From assembly GCA_022826565.1 (NCBI GenBank), contig JAJDUP010000035.1:310001-374000 (forward strand): 64,000 bases of DNA, in the 5' to 3' direction. The position numbers were made by a program, and so were the translations under genes. The notes under the pieces were generated by a model. That model did no database searches, had not been told where the DNA came from, and worked only from the letters and a program-made list of their open reading frames with translations. Of this stretch, positions 52,861-62,343 are shown one piece after another. The DNA is from Gemmatimonadota bacterium. Lineage in GTDB: Bacteria > Gemmatimonadota > Gemmatimonadetes > Longimicrobiales > Gaopeijiaceae. Positions within the stretch are counted from its first letter, which is position 1. Each line of letters starts with the position of its first letter.

Positions 52861-54024
52861 GTGCCGCTAGTTTCCGGGTCGTGGGCGTCTTGCCGCGCCG
52901 CAGCTGTCGTCGTCGCACTGGTTCCCTCCACCGCGTGCGATGCATTTACGCGGGACTACGACACATGGGTCGACACGCTCTCGACCGGGATGGTCCGCGT
53001 GTACAACCGCGATCTCCTCCGGAGCAGCCCGGAGCCGGATTTCGTCCTGGTCGAAGAACTGCGGTTGGGCCAGGCGACGGGCGGGCCCGCGGGCGAGGAA
53101 CCGGAAGTGTTTGGTGATCTTGTCGGACTCGCCGTGGACGAAGTCGGCCGGATCTACGTCGCGGACCGGACAACGCAGGATATCGGTGTCTTTGATCCAA
53201 AGGGACACTTCCTCCGGCGCTTTGGTGGCGAAGGAGAGGGCCCCGGGGAGTTCCGAGGGCTGGCCGGAGTGGCGTGGCACGCCTCGGGAATCCTCCTGGC
53301 CATGGACTTCGATGCCCGGAGGGTCACGGCGTTCGACTCTCTCGGCGAGGTGCTGTCAACGGCGGCGCATCATCAGGCCACCCTCAACCTCCCATCCGTC
53401 TGGCGGACGGAATCCGACACGCTGGGATTCCTCTACGAGCGCGACTGGGATTCCCCGCCCTGGGCCGGGCTCGTTGTCAAACAACGGGTCCTTGCCGACA
53501 TGTCACTGGCTGCGGTGGACACGATCGCGCTGCCGACCCGGGAGGCCGATTTCGATACGATCCCAAGCAGCTGGCGGCCCCTTTGGTCAGTGAACTCCGA
53601 AGGGAGCATCTGGCACGGCAACATCGGCAGATTCCGGTTCTACAGGGCCACGATCCGGGGGGACACAACCCTGGCCGCGGAGCTGCGGCGACCGACGCCT
53701 CGGCTGGAAGGGCGCGAGAGGGACAGCCTCGGCGCCGCATGGGGACTGCCGTCGAATGCGCTCCCCAGATACAAGCCTGTCCTGCGATCGCTCCACGTCG
53801 CCCGGGACGGAAGGCTCTGGGTCTGGAATCCGCATGTGCACCGGAGCTGGGGCCGGTGGGAGGTCTTCGCCGGGAATGGCTACCACCTGGGCCAGGTGGC
53901 CACACCGGTATTGCTGGCCGCCGTGCCCTCACCGGTGTTCGGACATGGCACGATTACAGGCGTCACCGAGGATAGTGCGGGGGTGAAATACGTCGTCCGC
54001 CTGCGCGCGCCCGAAATGGACTGA
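52861..54024 (+). CDS. Six-bladed propeller (NHL-like) lipoprotein
   Basis: 387 residues from GTG 52861, with lipobox VPSTAC (Cys26). NHL-type blades follow: FGDLVGLAVDEVGRIYVADR, DIGVFDPKGHFLRRFGGEGE and LRSLHVARDGRLWVWNPHVH. The GEGEGPGEF motif is typical of the six-bladed beta-propeller family in Gemmatimonadota- and Bacteroidota-like genomes. Role unknown, perhaps ligand binding in the periplasm. The upstream open frame to 52735 is antisense to queG. Confidence 0.8.
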   Translation: MPLVSGSWASCRAAAVVVALVPSTACDAFTRDYDTWVDTLSTGMVRVYNRDLLRSSPEPDFVLVEELRLGQATGGPAGEEPEVFGDLVGLAVDEVGRIYVADRTTQDIGVFDPKGHFLRRFGGEGEGPGEFRGLAGVAWHASGILLAMDFDARRVTAFDSLGEVLSTAAHHQATLNLPSVWRTESDTLGFLYERDWDSPPWAGLVVKQRVLADMSLAAVDTIALPTREADFDTIPSSWRPLWSVNSEGSIWHGNIGRFRFYRATIRGDTTLAAELRRPTPRLEGRERDSLGAAWGLPSNALPRYKPVLRSLHVARDGRLWVWNPHVHRSWGRWEVFAGNGYHLGQVATPVLLAAVPSPVFGHGTITGVTEDSAGVKYVVRLRAPEMD

Positions 54025-54609
54025 TCAGTTGGCCAGGATGTCCTTCAGGTCGTCGATGCGGGCCACTGTCACATCCTTCAAGTCGGCGATCCGGCTCGCC
54101 GTCACGTTCCTGAAGTCCTCCACTCTGGCCGCCATGACATCCTTCATGTCATCGAAGCGCTTCCCGATGTCGTCGAAGCGGTTGCCCATATCGTCGGAGC
54201 GCTTGCCCATGTCGTCAAAGCGTATGCCCATGTCGTCGAAACGCTTGCCCATGTCGTCAAAACGGTTCCCCATGTGGTCAAAACGCGTCTCGACACGCCG
54301 TTCGACATCCCGGATGTTCCGACCGATCGCCCTGTGAGCGTCCCGGCTCTCGGTCCGCACCAATTCGATCTCGGTCCGCACTTCACTGAACCGCCGGTCC
54401 ATGGAGCGTTGCATGTCGTCGAATCGCTTGTCGACGGACTTGAAACGGGTGTCTACGGACCTGAACCGCTCATCAACCAGTTCGAATTTCGTCTCCATCC
54501 ATGCCTTCATGTCTTCGAACCGCCTGCCCATCCAGATGCTGATGGCCGTAAAGCCGACGATCAGCACCACCATTTCGGCTGCGAATCCGATCCAATCGGT
54601 CGTTGGCAC
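54025..54609 (-). CDS. Membrane-anchored coiled-coil protein with RFDDMGK heptads
   Basis: 194 residues. One N-terminal membrane helix (IGFAAEMVVLIVGFTAISIW) is followed by a continuous coiled coil. Residues 109-157 consist of seven near-identical 7-residue units (RFDDMGK, RFDDMGI, RSDDMGN ...). I know no specific family; similar short anchored coiled coils occur in many bacteria. Its stop abuts that of the propeller gene tail to tail. Confidence 0.7.
   Translation of the reverse strand: MPTTDWIGFAAEMVVLIVGFTAISIWMGRRFEDMKAWMETKFELVDERFRSVDTRFKSVDKRFDDMQRSMDRRFSEVRTEIELVRTESRDAHRAIGRNIRDVERRVETRFDHMGNRFDDMGKRFDDMGIRFDDMGKRSDDMGNRFDDIGKRFDDMKDVMAARVEDFRNVTASRIADLKDVTVARIDDLKDILAN
54139..54285 (-). 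repeat. Seven 21-base coding repeats
   Basis: Tandem 21-base units (core TTTGACGACATGGGCAA on the minus strand) encode the RFDDMGK heptads. The units differ by a few bases, so they can slip by whole heptads without breaking the frame. Confidence 0.85.
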
Positions 54610-54852
54610 CGTGATGCTCCTGTTCGTTCCCTGGTCTCGTCATTTGTAATACCGTTTGCCAACATCAGGCAAGGGGTGCCATTCGAAGATCGCACACCGA
54701 GAGAGGCAAGCCCATGGCTGGATGGGACAGACGGACGTTCGAACAGGCACACTGCCCTTGAATCGATTCGCCCAAGCGCCGTGTACGCGCCGGTGCTATC
54801 CTTGGGCTGCCCATTCCGCCCCGCGGACAGTTGAACTCTCGCTCCCGTTCGT

Positions 54853-55977
54853 ATGAACCTGGACCAGATCCGCAGCTCCTTCCCCATCCTGCAGCGCCGC
54901 AACTACCTCAACTCGTGCTCGCTCGGCGCGCTGTCGAACCGGGCGGAGGACCGCCTGCGCGACTTCACCGCCAAGTGGCACGACCTCGGCGCGTCGGCGT
55001 GGTACGAGCACTGGTGGGGCGCCCTTGGCGACCTCCGCGGCCGGATCGAGGCGATGTTCGGCGCGCCCGGCGGCACGATCGCGCTCATGCCGTCCACCTC
55101 CGCGTGCCTGGCGGCGGTATCGTCGAGCCTGGACTGGTCGAAGCGCAACCGGATCGTCACCACCGAGCTGGACTTCCCCACCCTGCTCTACCAGTGGAAG
55201 GTGCGCCCCGACGCCGAGATGGTCGTGCTGGAGAGCCACGACGGCGTCCACATCGACCCGCAGCAGTTCGCGGACGCCGTCGACGACCGCACCCTGGCCA
55301 TCGCCACGAGCCACGTCTTCTTCACGACCGGCGCGATCCAGGATCTGGGCGCAATCGGCGACATCGCCCGGCGCGCTGGCGCGTACAGCCTGATCGACGG
55401 CTATCAGGGAGCCGGACAGGTTCCCGTCGACCTCCCCGCGACCGCAGTGGATTTCTACACGTCGGGCCCCCTTAAGTGGCTGTGCGGCGGGCCGGGCCTC
55501 GCCTACCTCTACGTCCGCAGCAACCGGATCAGCGCGCTCCATCCCACGATCACCAGCTGGTTCGCGACCAAAGACCAGTTCCAGTTCAACTCCGGCGAAT
55601 TCCGTTATCACGAGGATGCGCGGCGCTTCGAACTCGGCACCCCGGCGCTCGCGACGGTGCACACCTCGCTCGGCGGCCAGGAGATCGTGGACGAGGTCGG
55701 GATGGTGGAGATCCGCGCGCAGAACGTCGCGCTGACCGAGCGGCTGGTGGAGCGGTGCCGTGCGGCCGGATTCTCGCTTCGGGTGAGCGACGAACCCGGG
55801 ACCCGCTCGGCGATCGTCCTGGTGCGTCACGACGAGCCCGGCGCCGCGGTCGCGCGCCTCGCCGAGCGCGGGATCATCGTCGACAACCGGCCCGGCGTCG
55901 TGCGCGCCAGCCCGCACTTCTACAACACCCTGGACGAGGTGGACGAGTTCGTGGAGGTGCTGGGCGCAACGTCGTGA
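54853..55977 (+). CDS. Class V aminotransferase
   Basis: 374 residues. Fold-type I PLP enzyme: the Schiff-base lysine lies in YTSGPLKWLCGGPG (K208) and the PLP-Asp in SLIDGYQGAGQVPVDL (D182). The N-terminus RNYLNSCSLGALSN and EHWWGALGDLRGRIEAMFG resemble the kynureninase/cysteine desulfurase branch. No [Fe-S] or sulfur genes are adjacent, so a small-molecule aminotransferase or lyase role is likely; the substrate is open. The ATG at 54853 is not preceded by a clear ribosome site. Confidence 0.9.
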   Translation: MNLDQIRSSFPILQRRNYLNSCSLGALSNRAEDRLRDFTAKWHDLGASAWYEHWWGALGDLRGRIEAMFGAPGGTIALMPSTSACLAAVSSSLDWSKRNRIVTTELDFPTLLYQWKVRPDAEMVVLESHDGVHIDPQQFADAVDDRTLAIATSHVFFTTGAIQDLGAIGDIARRAGAYSLIDGYQGAGQVPVDLPATAVDFYTSGPLKWLCGGPGLAYLYVRSNRISALHPTITSWFATKDQFQFNSGEFRYHEDARRFELGTPALATVHTSLGGQEIVDEVGMVEIRAQNVALTERLVERCRAAGFSLRVSDEPGTRSAIVLVRHDEPGAAVARLAERGIIVDNRPGVVRASPHFYNTLDEVDEFVEVLGATS

Positions 55978-56084
55978 CCGGGGCAAGCTGTCCCTGCGGC
56001 TGGACCGGAAGACGGTGCAGACGCGCGCGGATCGTGCAATAGTAGAGCCACCATCCGTCCATCCTCCGACCGAGAGAACCTCCC

Positions 56085-58691
56085 GTGCTATCCACGCTCG
56101 CGCTCGCCACTGTCATGCAGGTGTCCCCCCAGGTGCAGGAACTGGTGCCGGGGACCGACTACGACCCGTCCATCCCCACGCTCGAGGAGGTCGTTGGACA
56201 CGACTTCGGGGAGGTGGTTACGCCGCCGGACGACGTGATCCGGTACATCGAGGCGCTGGCCGAGGCGGCACCCGACCGCACGCACCTCGTCCAGTATGCG
56301 GAGAGCTGGGAGGGCCGGCCGCTCGTCGTCCTCGTCATCGGGTCCGCCGAACGAATGGCACGTCTCGAGGAGGTGAAGGTGGGTCTCCAGCGGCTCAGCG
56401 ACCCGCGCGGGGTCTCCGACGAGGAGACGGAAGCGCTCCTGGCCGAACTCCCGGTCGTCACCGCGCTCATGCATTCGATCCACGGCAACGAGATCAGTCC
56501 CAGCGGCGCGGCCATGGCGGAGGCGTATCACCTGCTCGCGGCGAGGGGGGATGCCGATGTCGACCTGATCCTGTCGGAGTCGCTGGTCCTCATCGACCCA
56601 CTCGAGAACCCGGACGGGCGGAACCGCTTCGTATACCAGAACGAGGTCGCGCAGGCCCGCTGGCCCGACGAGGCCGCCTATTCCGCCGAGCACGACGAGC
56701 CGTGGCCCGGCGGGCGAAGCAACCACTACCTGTTCGACCTGAACCGGGACCTGTTCATCCAGAGCCAGCCCGAGACGCGGGGGAAGGTGGACATCCTCCT
56801 CGAGTATCGACCGCAGATCGTGGCCGACCTGCACGAGATGGGAGGGGACGCAACCTACTTCTTCCCGCCCACCGCCCCGCCCTCCAACCCCTGGTACGGG
56901 GAGCGGCAGATCGCGCTGATGGACGTGTTCGGGTCGGCGACCGCGGCCCGCTTCGACGAACGCGGATTCGCATACTTCAACCGGGAGGTGTTCGACCTCT
57001 TCTATCCCGGGTACGTCGACATGTGGCCGATGGGGCAGGGTGCGCTCGGCATGACGTACGAGCAGGCAAGCGCCCGCGCACTGCGGTTGAGACGGTCGGA
57101 CGGCGACCTGCTCACCTACGGCCAGGGAGTGTTGCAGCACTTCACGGCGGCACTGGAGACGGCACTGACCGCCGCTCGCAACCGCGAACGCATTCTGCGT
57201 GACTACCTCGCCTTCCGGCGCGAGGGCGTCGCCGCAGGGCAGACGGGCCCGGCGGAAATCGTGCTTCACTCGGCCCACGACCCGGGAATGGCCGAGCGGC
57301 TCGCGATAATGCTGGTCGAGAACGGGGTCGAGGCCTTCCGGGCGTCCGGGCCGGTGACGGTTGGTGATCGCTCGCTGTCCGCCGGCTCGAGCTTCATCGT
57401 CCCACTGGACCAGCCGATGCACGGCTTCATCCACAACCTCCTCGACGCACACGTCCCGATGGAGGAGGACTTCGTGCGCCGGCAGATCGAGCGCCGGGCC
57501 AACCGGCAATCGGACGAGATCTACGACCTGACGGCCTGGAGTCAGTCGCTGCTGTGGGATGTCGAGGCGATCGAGACGGACGCGACCGGGGCGCGCGGTG
57601 AGCCGGTGACTACGGTGGCAACGCTGGAGGCGCCGGAAGCGCTGCCTGCAGCGCTCGTCGGCTACCTGATCCCGTGGGGCACGAACGCGGCCGCGACGGT
57701 GGTCGAGGCGCTGCGCGAAGGCATTCGCGTCCGGGCGGCGGGTGCCGAGTTCACGCTGGACGGCCGTGAGTACGGAACCGGCACGGCGATCGTCCGCGTG
57801 GCCGAGAACGGGCCGGACATGCCTGCGCGGTTGGGGGAGATCGCGGCCCGGCACCGCGCCGAGGTCGTGGCGATCGATGACGCGTACGTGCGCGAGGGGA
57901 TGTCGCTGGGAAGCAGCCGGGTGCGGGCACTGCGCGAGCCGCGGGTGCTGCTCGTCTACGATTCGCCCGGTCAGAGCTATTCCGTGGGCTGGGCGCGCTA
58001 TGTCCTCGAGCGCCGTTACGGGCAGCGCACCACGGTCGTGCGGGCTTCGAGCCTGGGCCGCGCACGGCTGGCGGACTACGATGTGGTCGTCTTCCCGAAC
58101 GGCAACTACGGCAGCGCCGTCGGCGACGCACTGCAGGATCGCCTGCGGGCGTGGATGCGCGACGGCGGCACGATGATCACCATGGCCGAGTCCTCGCGCT
58201 GGGCGTCGCGGGAGGGACTCCTGGCCACCGAAACAGAGCGCCGCGGCGGCCGCGCCGAGGGCGACGATCCCCCCGATCCCGGCACCCCGGACCAGCCTAT
58301 CGAGTACCTGGACGCAATCTCTCCCGACGACGAATCACCCGAGGGCGTGCCCGGCGCGATCCTGCGCACCCTGCTCGACATGGAACACTGGCTCGCCGCC
58401 GGCACCGACGGCGAGATCGGCGTTCTCGTCGAGGGGTCCCGCGTCTTCCGTCCCATCACCCTCGACGAAGGCACGAATGTCGGGCGGTACGCGGACCTCG
58501 ACGATCTGGTTCTCAGCGGGATCGTGTGGGAGGAATCCCGACCGCAACTGGCCAGCAAGGCGTTCCTGATTCACCAGCCGGTCGGACAGGGACAGCTGGT
58601 GGCGTTTGCGGAGGATCCGAACTACCGGGCCTACACCGAGGCGACGCAGCTGCTGTTCATGAACGCGGTGTTGCTGGGGCCGGGGCGGTAG
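56085..58691 (+). CDS. M14 zinc carboxypeptidase with GATase1-like C-terminal domain
   Basis: 868 residues from GTG 56085. The zinc site has HGNE (133-136) in LMHSIHGNEISPSG, and the third ligand is in VADLHEMGGDATYFFPP; NPDGRNRFVYQNE is also typical of M14. A C-terminal class I glutamine-amidotransferase-like domain follows (RVLLVYDSPGQSYSVGWARY, DYDVVVFPNGNYGSAVGDAL, RDGGTMITMAESSRWA). It is probably exported and trims peptides; the short N-terminus is only weakly signal-like. The GATase-like fold is also seen in the vWA protein at 4798. The gene ends just before the tandem hairpins. Confidence 0.9.
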   Translation: MLSTLALATVMQVSPQVQELVPGTDYDPSIPTLEEVVGHDFGEVVTPPDDVIRYIEALAEAAPDRTHLVQYAESWEGRPLVVLVIGSAERMARLEEVKVGLQRLSDPRGVSDEETEALLAELPVVTALMHSIHGNEISPSGAAMAEAYHLLAARGDADVDLILSESLVLIDPLENPDGRNRFVYQNEVAQARWPDEAAYSAEHDEPWPGGRSNHYLFDLNRDLFIQSQPETRGKVDILLEYRPQIVADLHEMGGDATYFFPPTAPPSNPWYGERQIALMDVFGSATAARFDERGFAYFNREVFDLFYPGYVDMWPMGQGALGMTYEQASARALRLRRSDGDLLTYGQGVLQHFTAALETALTAARNRERILRDYLAFRREGVAAGQTGPAEIVLHSAHDPGMAERLAIMLVENGVEAFRASGPVTVGDRSLSAGSSFIVPLDQPMHGFIHNLLDAHVPMEEDFVRRQIERRANRQSDEIYDLTAWSQSLLWDVEAIETDATGARGEPVTTVATLEAPEALPAALVGYLIPWGTNAAATVVEALREGIRVRAAGAEFTLDGREYGTGTAIVRVAENGPDMPARLGEIAARHRAEVVAIDDAYVREGMSLGSSRVRALREPRVLLVYDSPGQSYSVGWARYVLERRYGQRTTVVRASSLGRARLADYDVVVFPNGNYGSAVGDALQDRLRAWMRDGGTMITMAESSRWASREGLLATETERRGGRAEGDDPPDPGTPDQPIEYLDAISPDDESPEGVPGAILRTLLDMEHWLAAGTDGEIGVLVEGSRVFRPITLDEGTNVGRYADLDDLVLSGIVWEESRPQLASKAFLIHQPVGQGQLVAFAEDPNYRAYTEATQLLFMNAVLLGPGR

Positions 58692-58704
58692 GGGGGCGGG
58701 TCGC

Positions 58705-58800
58705 TGGCCGGGTTTGTCGGCCAGATTTCACCGATTTTGGCCGACAAACCGTATAGCTGGCCGGTTGTCGGCCAATTCCGGGCCAAAATGGCCGACAAAT
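58705..58800. repeat. Two tandem hairpins sharing one TTGTCGGCCA/TGGCCGACAA stem
   Basis: Unit 1: arm TTTGTCGGCCA (58714-58724), a 14-base loop, arm TGGCCGACAAA (58739-58749). Unit 2: arm TTGTCGGCCA (58766-58775), a 14-base loop, arm TGGCCGACAA (58790-58799). Each is preceded by CTGGCCGG. The loops differ while the stems are the same. They lie between two convergent genes and have no long T-tract. They may be a bidirectional terminator, protein sites or a REP/MITE-like repeat. Confidence 0.8.
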
Positions 58801-58819
58801 GCGCGCAGCCCCATCCCCC

Positions 58820-61270
58820 TCAACTCACCGGCCGCACCCTCTTCTTCAGCACGAACAGCCCCTCCTGCATGCTCGTCACGATCACCGTGCCGCTCTCGAA
58901 ATACGGGTAGTTGCTCCACGCGCCGCCGAACCCCGGGCCCTCCTTGTACGGCGCCGTGTCGAAGTAGCCGACCTCGCGCGGGTTCTCGGGGTCGGAGATG
59001 TCGAGGATGTGCAGGCCGTAGAGATAGTTGGCCTGGAACATCAGGTCGTCGCGGATATAGAGGTTGTGCGCGCTCGCGGGCATGGAGCCCATGAACTCCC
59101 GGACCAGCACGGGGTCCTCGATATCGCTGACGTCCCAAATCAGCGTGCGCGTGGTCTCCGCGTTGCCCGCGATCACGTCGGCCTCGTCGTCCTGGTAGAA
59201 GTAGCGGTGGTCGGCGGTGAGCCAGCCCTGGTGTATGTAGGCGGGGTTCGGTGAAGACGGATTCGCCACGACCACCGGGTTGTCCTTGTCGGTGACGTCC
59301 TGGATCTGGAAGTTGCGGCCGTTCGAGTTGAAGCACAGTTCGCGGCCCTGGTAGTTCTCGTCGGGGCCGCGGTAGATGACGCACTGGGTGTCGTGGGTGC
59401 CGCCGGTGGGGGCGCAGCCGACGAACTCGGGATTGGCGGGATCGTCGATGTTGATCATGTGGAGGCCGCCGCCGCAGGTGTCGCCCGCGCCGCCGCCTCC
59501 GATCGTGTAGGCGATCCCTGTCTCCTCGTTGATCGCGATGTTGTGCGAGCTGCCGATGCGGGTGTAGTGCACGTCCGGCTCGAAAAGCGCGGGCATTTCC
59601 TCGACGGAGATGTCGCGCAGGCGTCTGAGGTCGAAGACCTGCATGCCGTGCTCGCCCGCCCCGTCGGCGACGATGAAAGCGTGGTCCTTGTACGTCTTGA
59701 TGTCGCGCCAGAGCTGGGACGGCGGGGTGCCCCAGGGCTTGGGCAGGTCGCCGACCAGCATGGGGTTGGTGGGATCGGTGATGTCGACGAAGGAGGTGCC
59801 GTCGTTGCGTCCCACCAGGGCGTATTCGCGCCCGGTCATCGGGTCGGTCCAGCCCCAGTTGTCGTTGGCGCGGACGCCCCGGGCGCGGTCGTCGGCGCGG
59901 AGAAGCGAGGGCGGCACGTACGCCAGCAGCTCGACCTCGTCGCAGTCGAAGGGGCCGACCTTGCCTTCGACGCAACGGCGCTCCTCGCCCACCAGGGCCC
60001 CGAGCATGTCGGGGGCGCTGACGAGCATCTCGCCGTCGCCCCAACCGCCGCTGCCGCGCTCGAAGACGTGGACCGAGCCGGCCTGGTGGTGCATCCCGGG
60101 GGACCCGACGGCGACCAGGCCCGCGTCGGCGACGACCAGGCCGCCGAACCGGTCGCTCTCGACCGTCTCTTCCTGGGGGAGCTGGAGGCGGCGCGGCTCG
60201 TCCGGCAGCGACCCGCCGCCGTCGGCCTCGTACACGAAGACCGAGCCGAGTTCGTAGCCGCGCGTGGTGGGGGCGCCGACCCACACGTCGTCGCCTGCGA
60301 AGGCCACGGCCTCGCCGAAGCGGTCGCCGCTCTCGCCGGCCGAGAAGGTCAGCCGTCCGTCGGCGGGGACCCATCGGGTGAGGTCGGCATCCCATGAATG
60401 CGCGTAAACGGCGCCGCGGCTGTCGTCCGTTCCCGGCGCCCCGATCAGGACCCTGTCCCCGGAAGCCGCGAGGGCAGACCCGAAGTTGGCGTTCGATTCG
60501 GCGGCCGATTCGAGGACGCCGCCCTCCTCCCAACCCCCATCCACCATGCGGTAGTGATGGACGCGGCCCGCGCGCTCGCCATCGTCGCCGCCGGCGTTCC
60601 ACTGGGGAGCGCCGATCAGGGCACCGTTGGCGGTGAACAGGATCGCCGCGCCGAAGCGGTCTCCCTCCGCCCCGTCTGCGGGTTGAAGCTGGCCGCGCCG
60701 GGTCCACTGGCCGTCGTCGCCGCGCTGATAGGTGTAGACGGCGCCCTGCGGCACGGCCTCTTCCTCGCCGCCTTGCCGGCGGGGCGCGGGGGCGGCTCCG
60801 GGTGCGCCCACGAAGAGCCAGTCGTCGTGAGCGGCGATGGACAGGCCGAAGTCGTTACCGCAGTAGCCGTCGTAGCGGCAGGTCGGGGACGCGCCGGCGA
60901 TATCGTCGCCCTCGATCGTGCCGGTGGCCTGCCACGCGCCGCCGCCCGTGCGCTCGAAGATGTGGATCGGGCCGCCGCGCTGGCCGATGAAGAGGGTGTT
61001 GCCCGTCCTGGCGAGCATGGTGCCGAATCCGTCGGCGCGCTCGGAGTCGGGGGCGCGGAGCACGTTGGACTCGCGCCATTCGCCCCCGGCGTTGCGGTAG
61101 ATGTACACCGATCCGGGGCGGAAGCTGGTCGTGGGCTCGGCGATGAGGAGTTCGCCGGCGTCGATGATCACCGAATTGCCGAAGGCGCCGGACTGCGCCG
61201 ATAGCGGTGGTGCGGCCCAGGTCAGGGCAGCGAGAGAGGCGAGGAGGGCGATGGTCGGCTTGCGAATCAT
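58820..61270 (-). CDS. Secreted choice-of-anchor/LVIVD-type propeller protein
   Basis: 816 residues from ATG 61270. The signal peptide (TIALLASLAALTWAAPPLSA) precedes an FG-GAP-like propeller of residues 25-400 (FGLSIAAHDDWLFVGAPG, FGAAILFTANGALIGAPQW, RFGEAVAFAGDDVWVGAPT), then a second, LVIVD-type part (TSFVDITDPTNPMLVGDLPK, GLHMINIDDPANPEFVGCAP, GLHILDISDPENPREVGYFD). It resembles the choice-of-anchor B family. Several cysteines (CRYDGYCGND, ERRCVEGKVGPFDCDEVE) may form disulfides. Function unknown; likely surface exposed. Confidence 0.85.
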   Translation of the reverse strand: MIRKPTIALLASLAALTWAAPPLSAQSGAFGNSVIIDAGELLIAEPTTSFRPGSVYIYRNAGGEWRESNVLRAPDSERADGFGTMLARTGNTLFIGQRGGPIHIFERTGGGAWQATGTIEGDDIAGASPTCRYDGYCGNDFGLSIAAHDDWLFVGAPGAAPAPRRQGGEEEAVPQGAVYTYQRGDDGQWTRRGQLQPADGAEGDRFGAAILFTANGALIGAPQWNAGGDDGERAGRVHHYRMVDGGWEEGGVLESAAESNANFGSALAASGDRVLIGAPGTDDSRGAVYAHSWDADLTRWVPADGRLTFSAGESGDRFGEAVAFAGDDVWVGAPTTRGYELGSVFVYEADGGGSLPDEPRRLQLPQEETVESDRFGGLVVADAGLVAVGSPGMHHQAGSVHVFERGSGGWGDGEMLVSAPDMLGALVGEERRCVEGKVGPFDCDEVELLAYVPPSLLRADDRARGVRANDNWGWTDPMTGREYALVGRNDGTSFVDITDPTNPMLVGDLPKPWGTPPSQLWRDIKTYKDHAFIVADGAGEHGMQVFDLRRLRDISVEEMPALFEPDVHYTRIGSSHNIAINEETGIAYTIGGGGAGDTCGGGLHMINIDDPANPEFVGCAPTGGTHDTQCVIYRGPDENYQGRELCFNSNGRNFQIQDVTDKDNPVVVANPSSPNPAYIHQGWLTADHRYFYQDDEADVIAGNAETTRTLIWDVSDIEDPVLVREFMGSMPASAHNLYIRDDLMFQANYLYGLHILDISDPENPREVGYFDTAPYKEGPGFGGAWSNYPYFESGTVIVTSMQEGLFVLKKRVRPVS

Positions 61271-61316
61271 GGTGCGGTTCCGTTCTGGCGTGGTCGTGCG
61301 GTCTCGGTGGAAGGGG

Positions 61317-62267
61317 TCAGCGGGCGAGGATTTCGGCGGCGCGCGGGGCCATGAGCGCGTTGCTGTGGCCGGCGCCGGGGACGGTGTCGAGGGCCCAGCC
61401 GAAGGGGACGCCAAGGGATTCGGCGGCAGACTGGGCGGCTGTGTAGAAGGTATGGCCGCGGGTGAAACGGTGCGGGCCCTGAAGCATGGCCTCGGGGGTG
61501 CGGCGGAGGTTGCTCGAGGTGGTGATGGTGTCGGCATCTCCGAGCAGGACGGTGACGGGGAGCTGCAGGAGGGCCGCGAGCCCGGCGACTTCGAAACCCG
61601 AGCCGCCCAGGCCGTAGGGCCACGCGGTGCCATCGTCGGGCATGGTGTACCAGCCGGCGTTGGCGGCGACGGCCCGGTCGATGGGGGCGTCGGAGCGGGT
61701 CATCAGCAGCCGGTGAACGAACTGGCTGCCGGCGGAGTGGCCGAAGATGCGGAAGGTCGTGCGGGTGCTGCCGGTGGCGGTGCGGACGGCGTCGAAGAGG
61801 TGTTCGATGGCGGTGAAGGTCCAGGTGGATTCGGGATTGCGGGCGCCGCCGGAGGCGTCCGGCGCGTCCGCGTCCGGGAAGACGTTGCCGAGGTTGTACC
61901 ACTGGTTGCCCGGGTAGCTGTCGGTATCGAAGACGGGGACGAGCAGGAGGAAGCCGTGGGCGGCGGCGTGGGGCTCCCAGTCGTTGAAGTAGCGCTCGCC
62001 CGCCCTCGAGTTGCCGTGCATGACAACGACGATGGGCGTCTCGGGGCTGTGGCCCTCGGGCATGTGGTAGCGGACGGTGAACGGGCGGTCGGCGTTGCCG
62101 AGGGCGTCGTGGAAGGTGAACTGGCCGGAGCCGGGGTGGAGAGACAACGTGCCCGGCGCGGCTTCGCTCGCCGAATCCGGGTCGCCACCATCACTCTCAC
62201 CGCACCCGCCGCAGGCCACCGCCAGGATCGTTGCTGCCAGCAGTGCTCCGCTTCGCCGCTCCTTCAT
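61317..62267 (-). CDS. Alpha/beta hydrolase lipoprotein
   Basis: 316 residues from ATG 62267. The lipobox is LAVACGGC. The hydrolase fold shows the oxyanion-type PIVVVMHGNSRAGERYF, the nucleophile elbow FGHSAGSQF and a final histidine in VPGAGHSNALMAPR, while VTVLLGDADTI carries the acid. It is poly(3-hydroxybutyrate) depolymerase/esterase-like in plan; the substrate is unknown. It sits 46 bases before the propeller gene and is followed upstream by the amidohydrolase. Confidence 0.85.
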   Translation of the reverse strand: MKERRSGALLAATILAVACGGCGESDGGDPDSASEAAPGTLSLHPGSGQFTFHDALGNADRPFTVRYHMPEGHSPETPIVVVMHGNSRAGERYFNDWEPHAAAHGFLLLVPVFDTDSYPGNQWYNLGNVFPDADAPDASGGARNPESTWTFTAIEHLFDAVRTATGSTRTTFRIFGHSAGSQFVHRLLMTRSDAPIDRAVAANAGWYTMPDDGTAWPYGLGGSGFEVAGLAALLQLPVTVLLGDADTITTSSNLRRTPEAMLQGPHRFTRGHTFYTAAQSAAESLGVPFGWALDTVPGAGHSNALMAPRAAEILAR

Positions 62268-62343
62268 CCACCTTCTCCTCGGTTGGTCTTGTACCCGCTC
62301 GGGTGGCGCCTGTGCTCGCTCGGTTGGGTGCGCATGGGTCACG

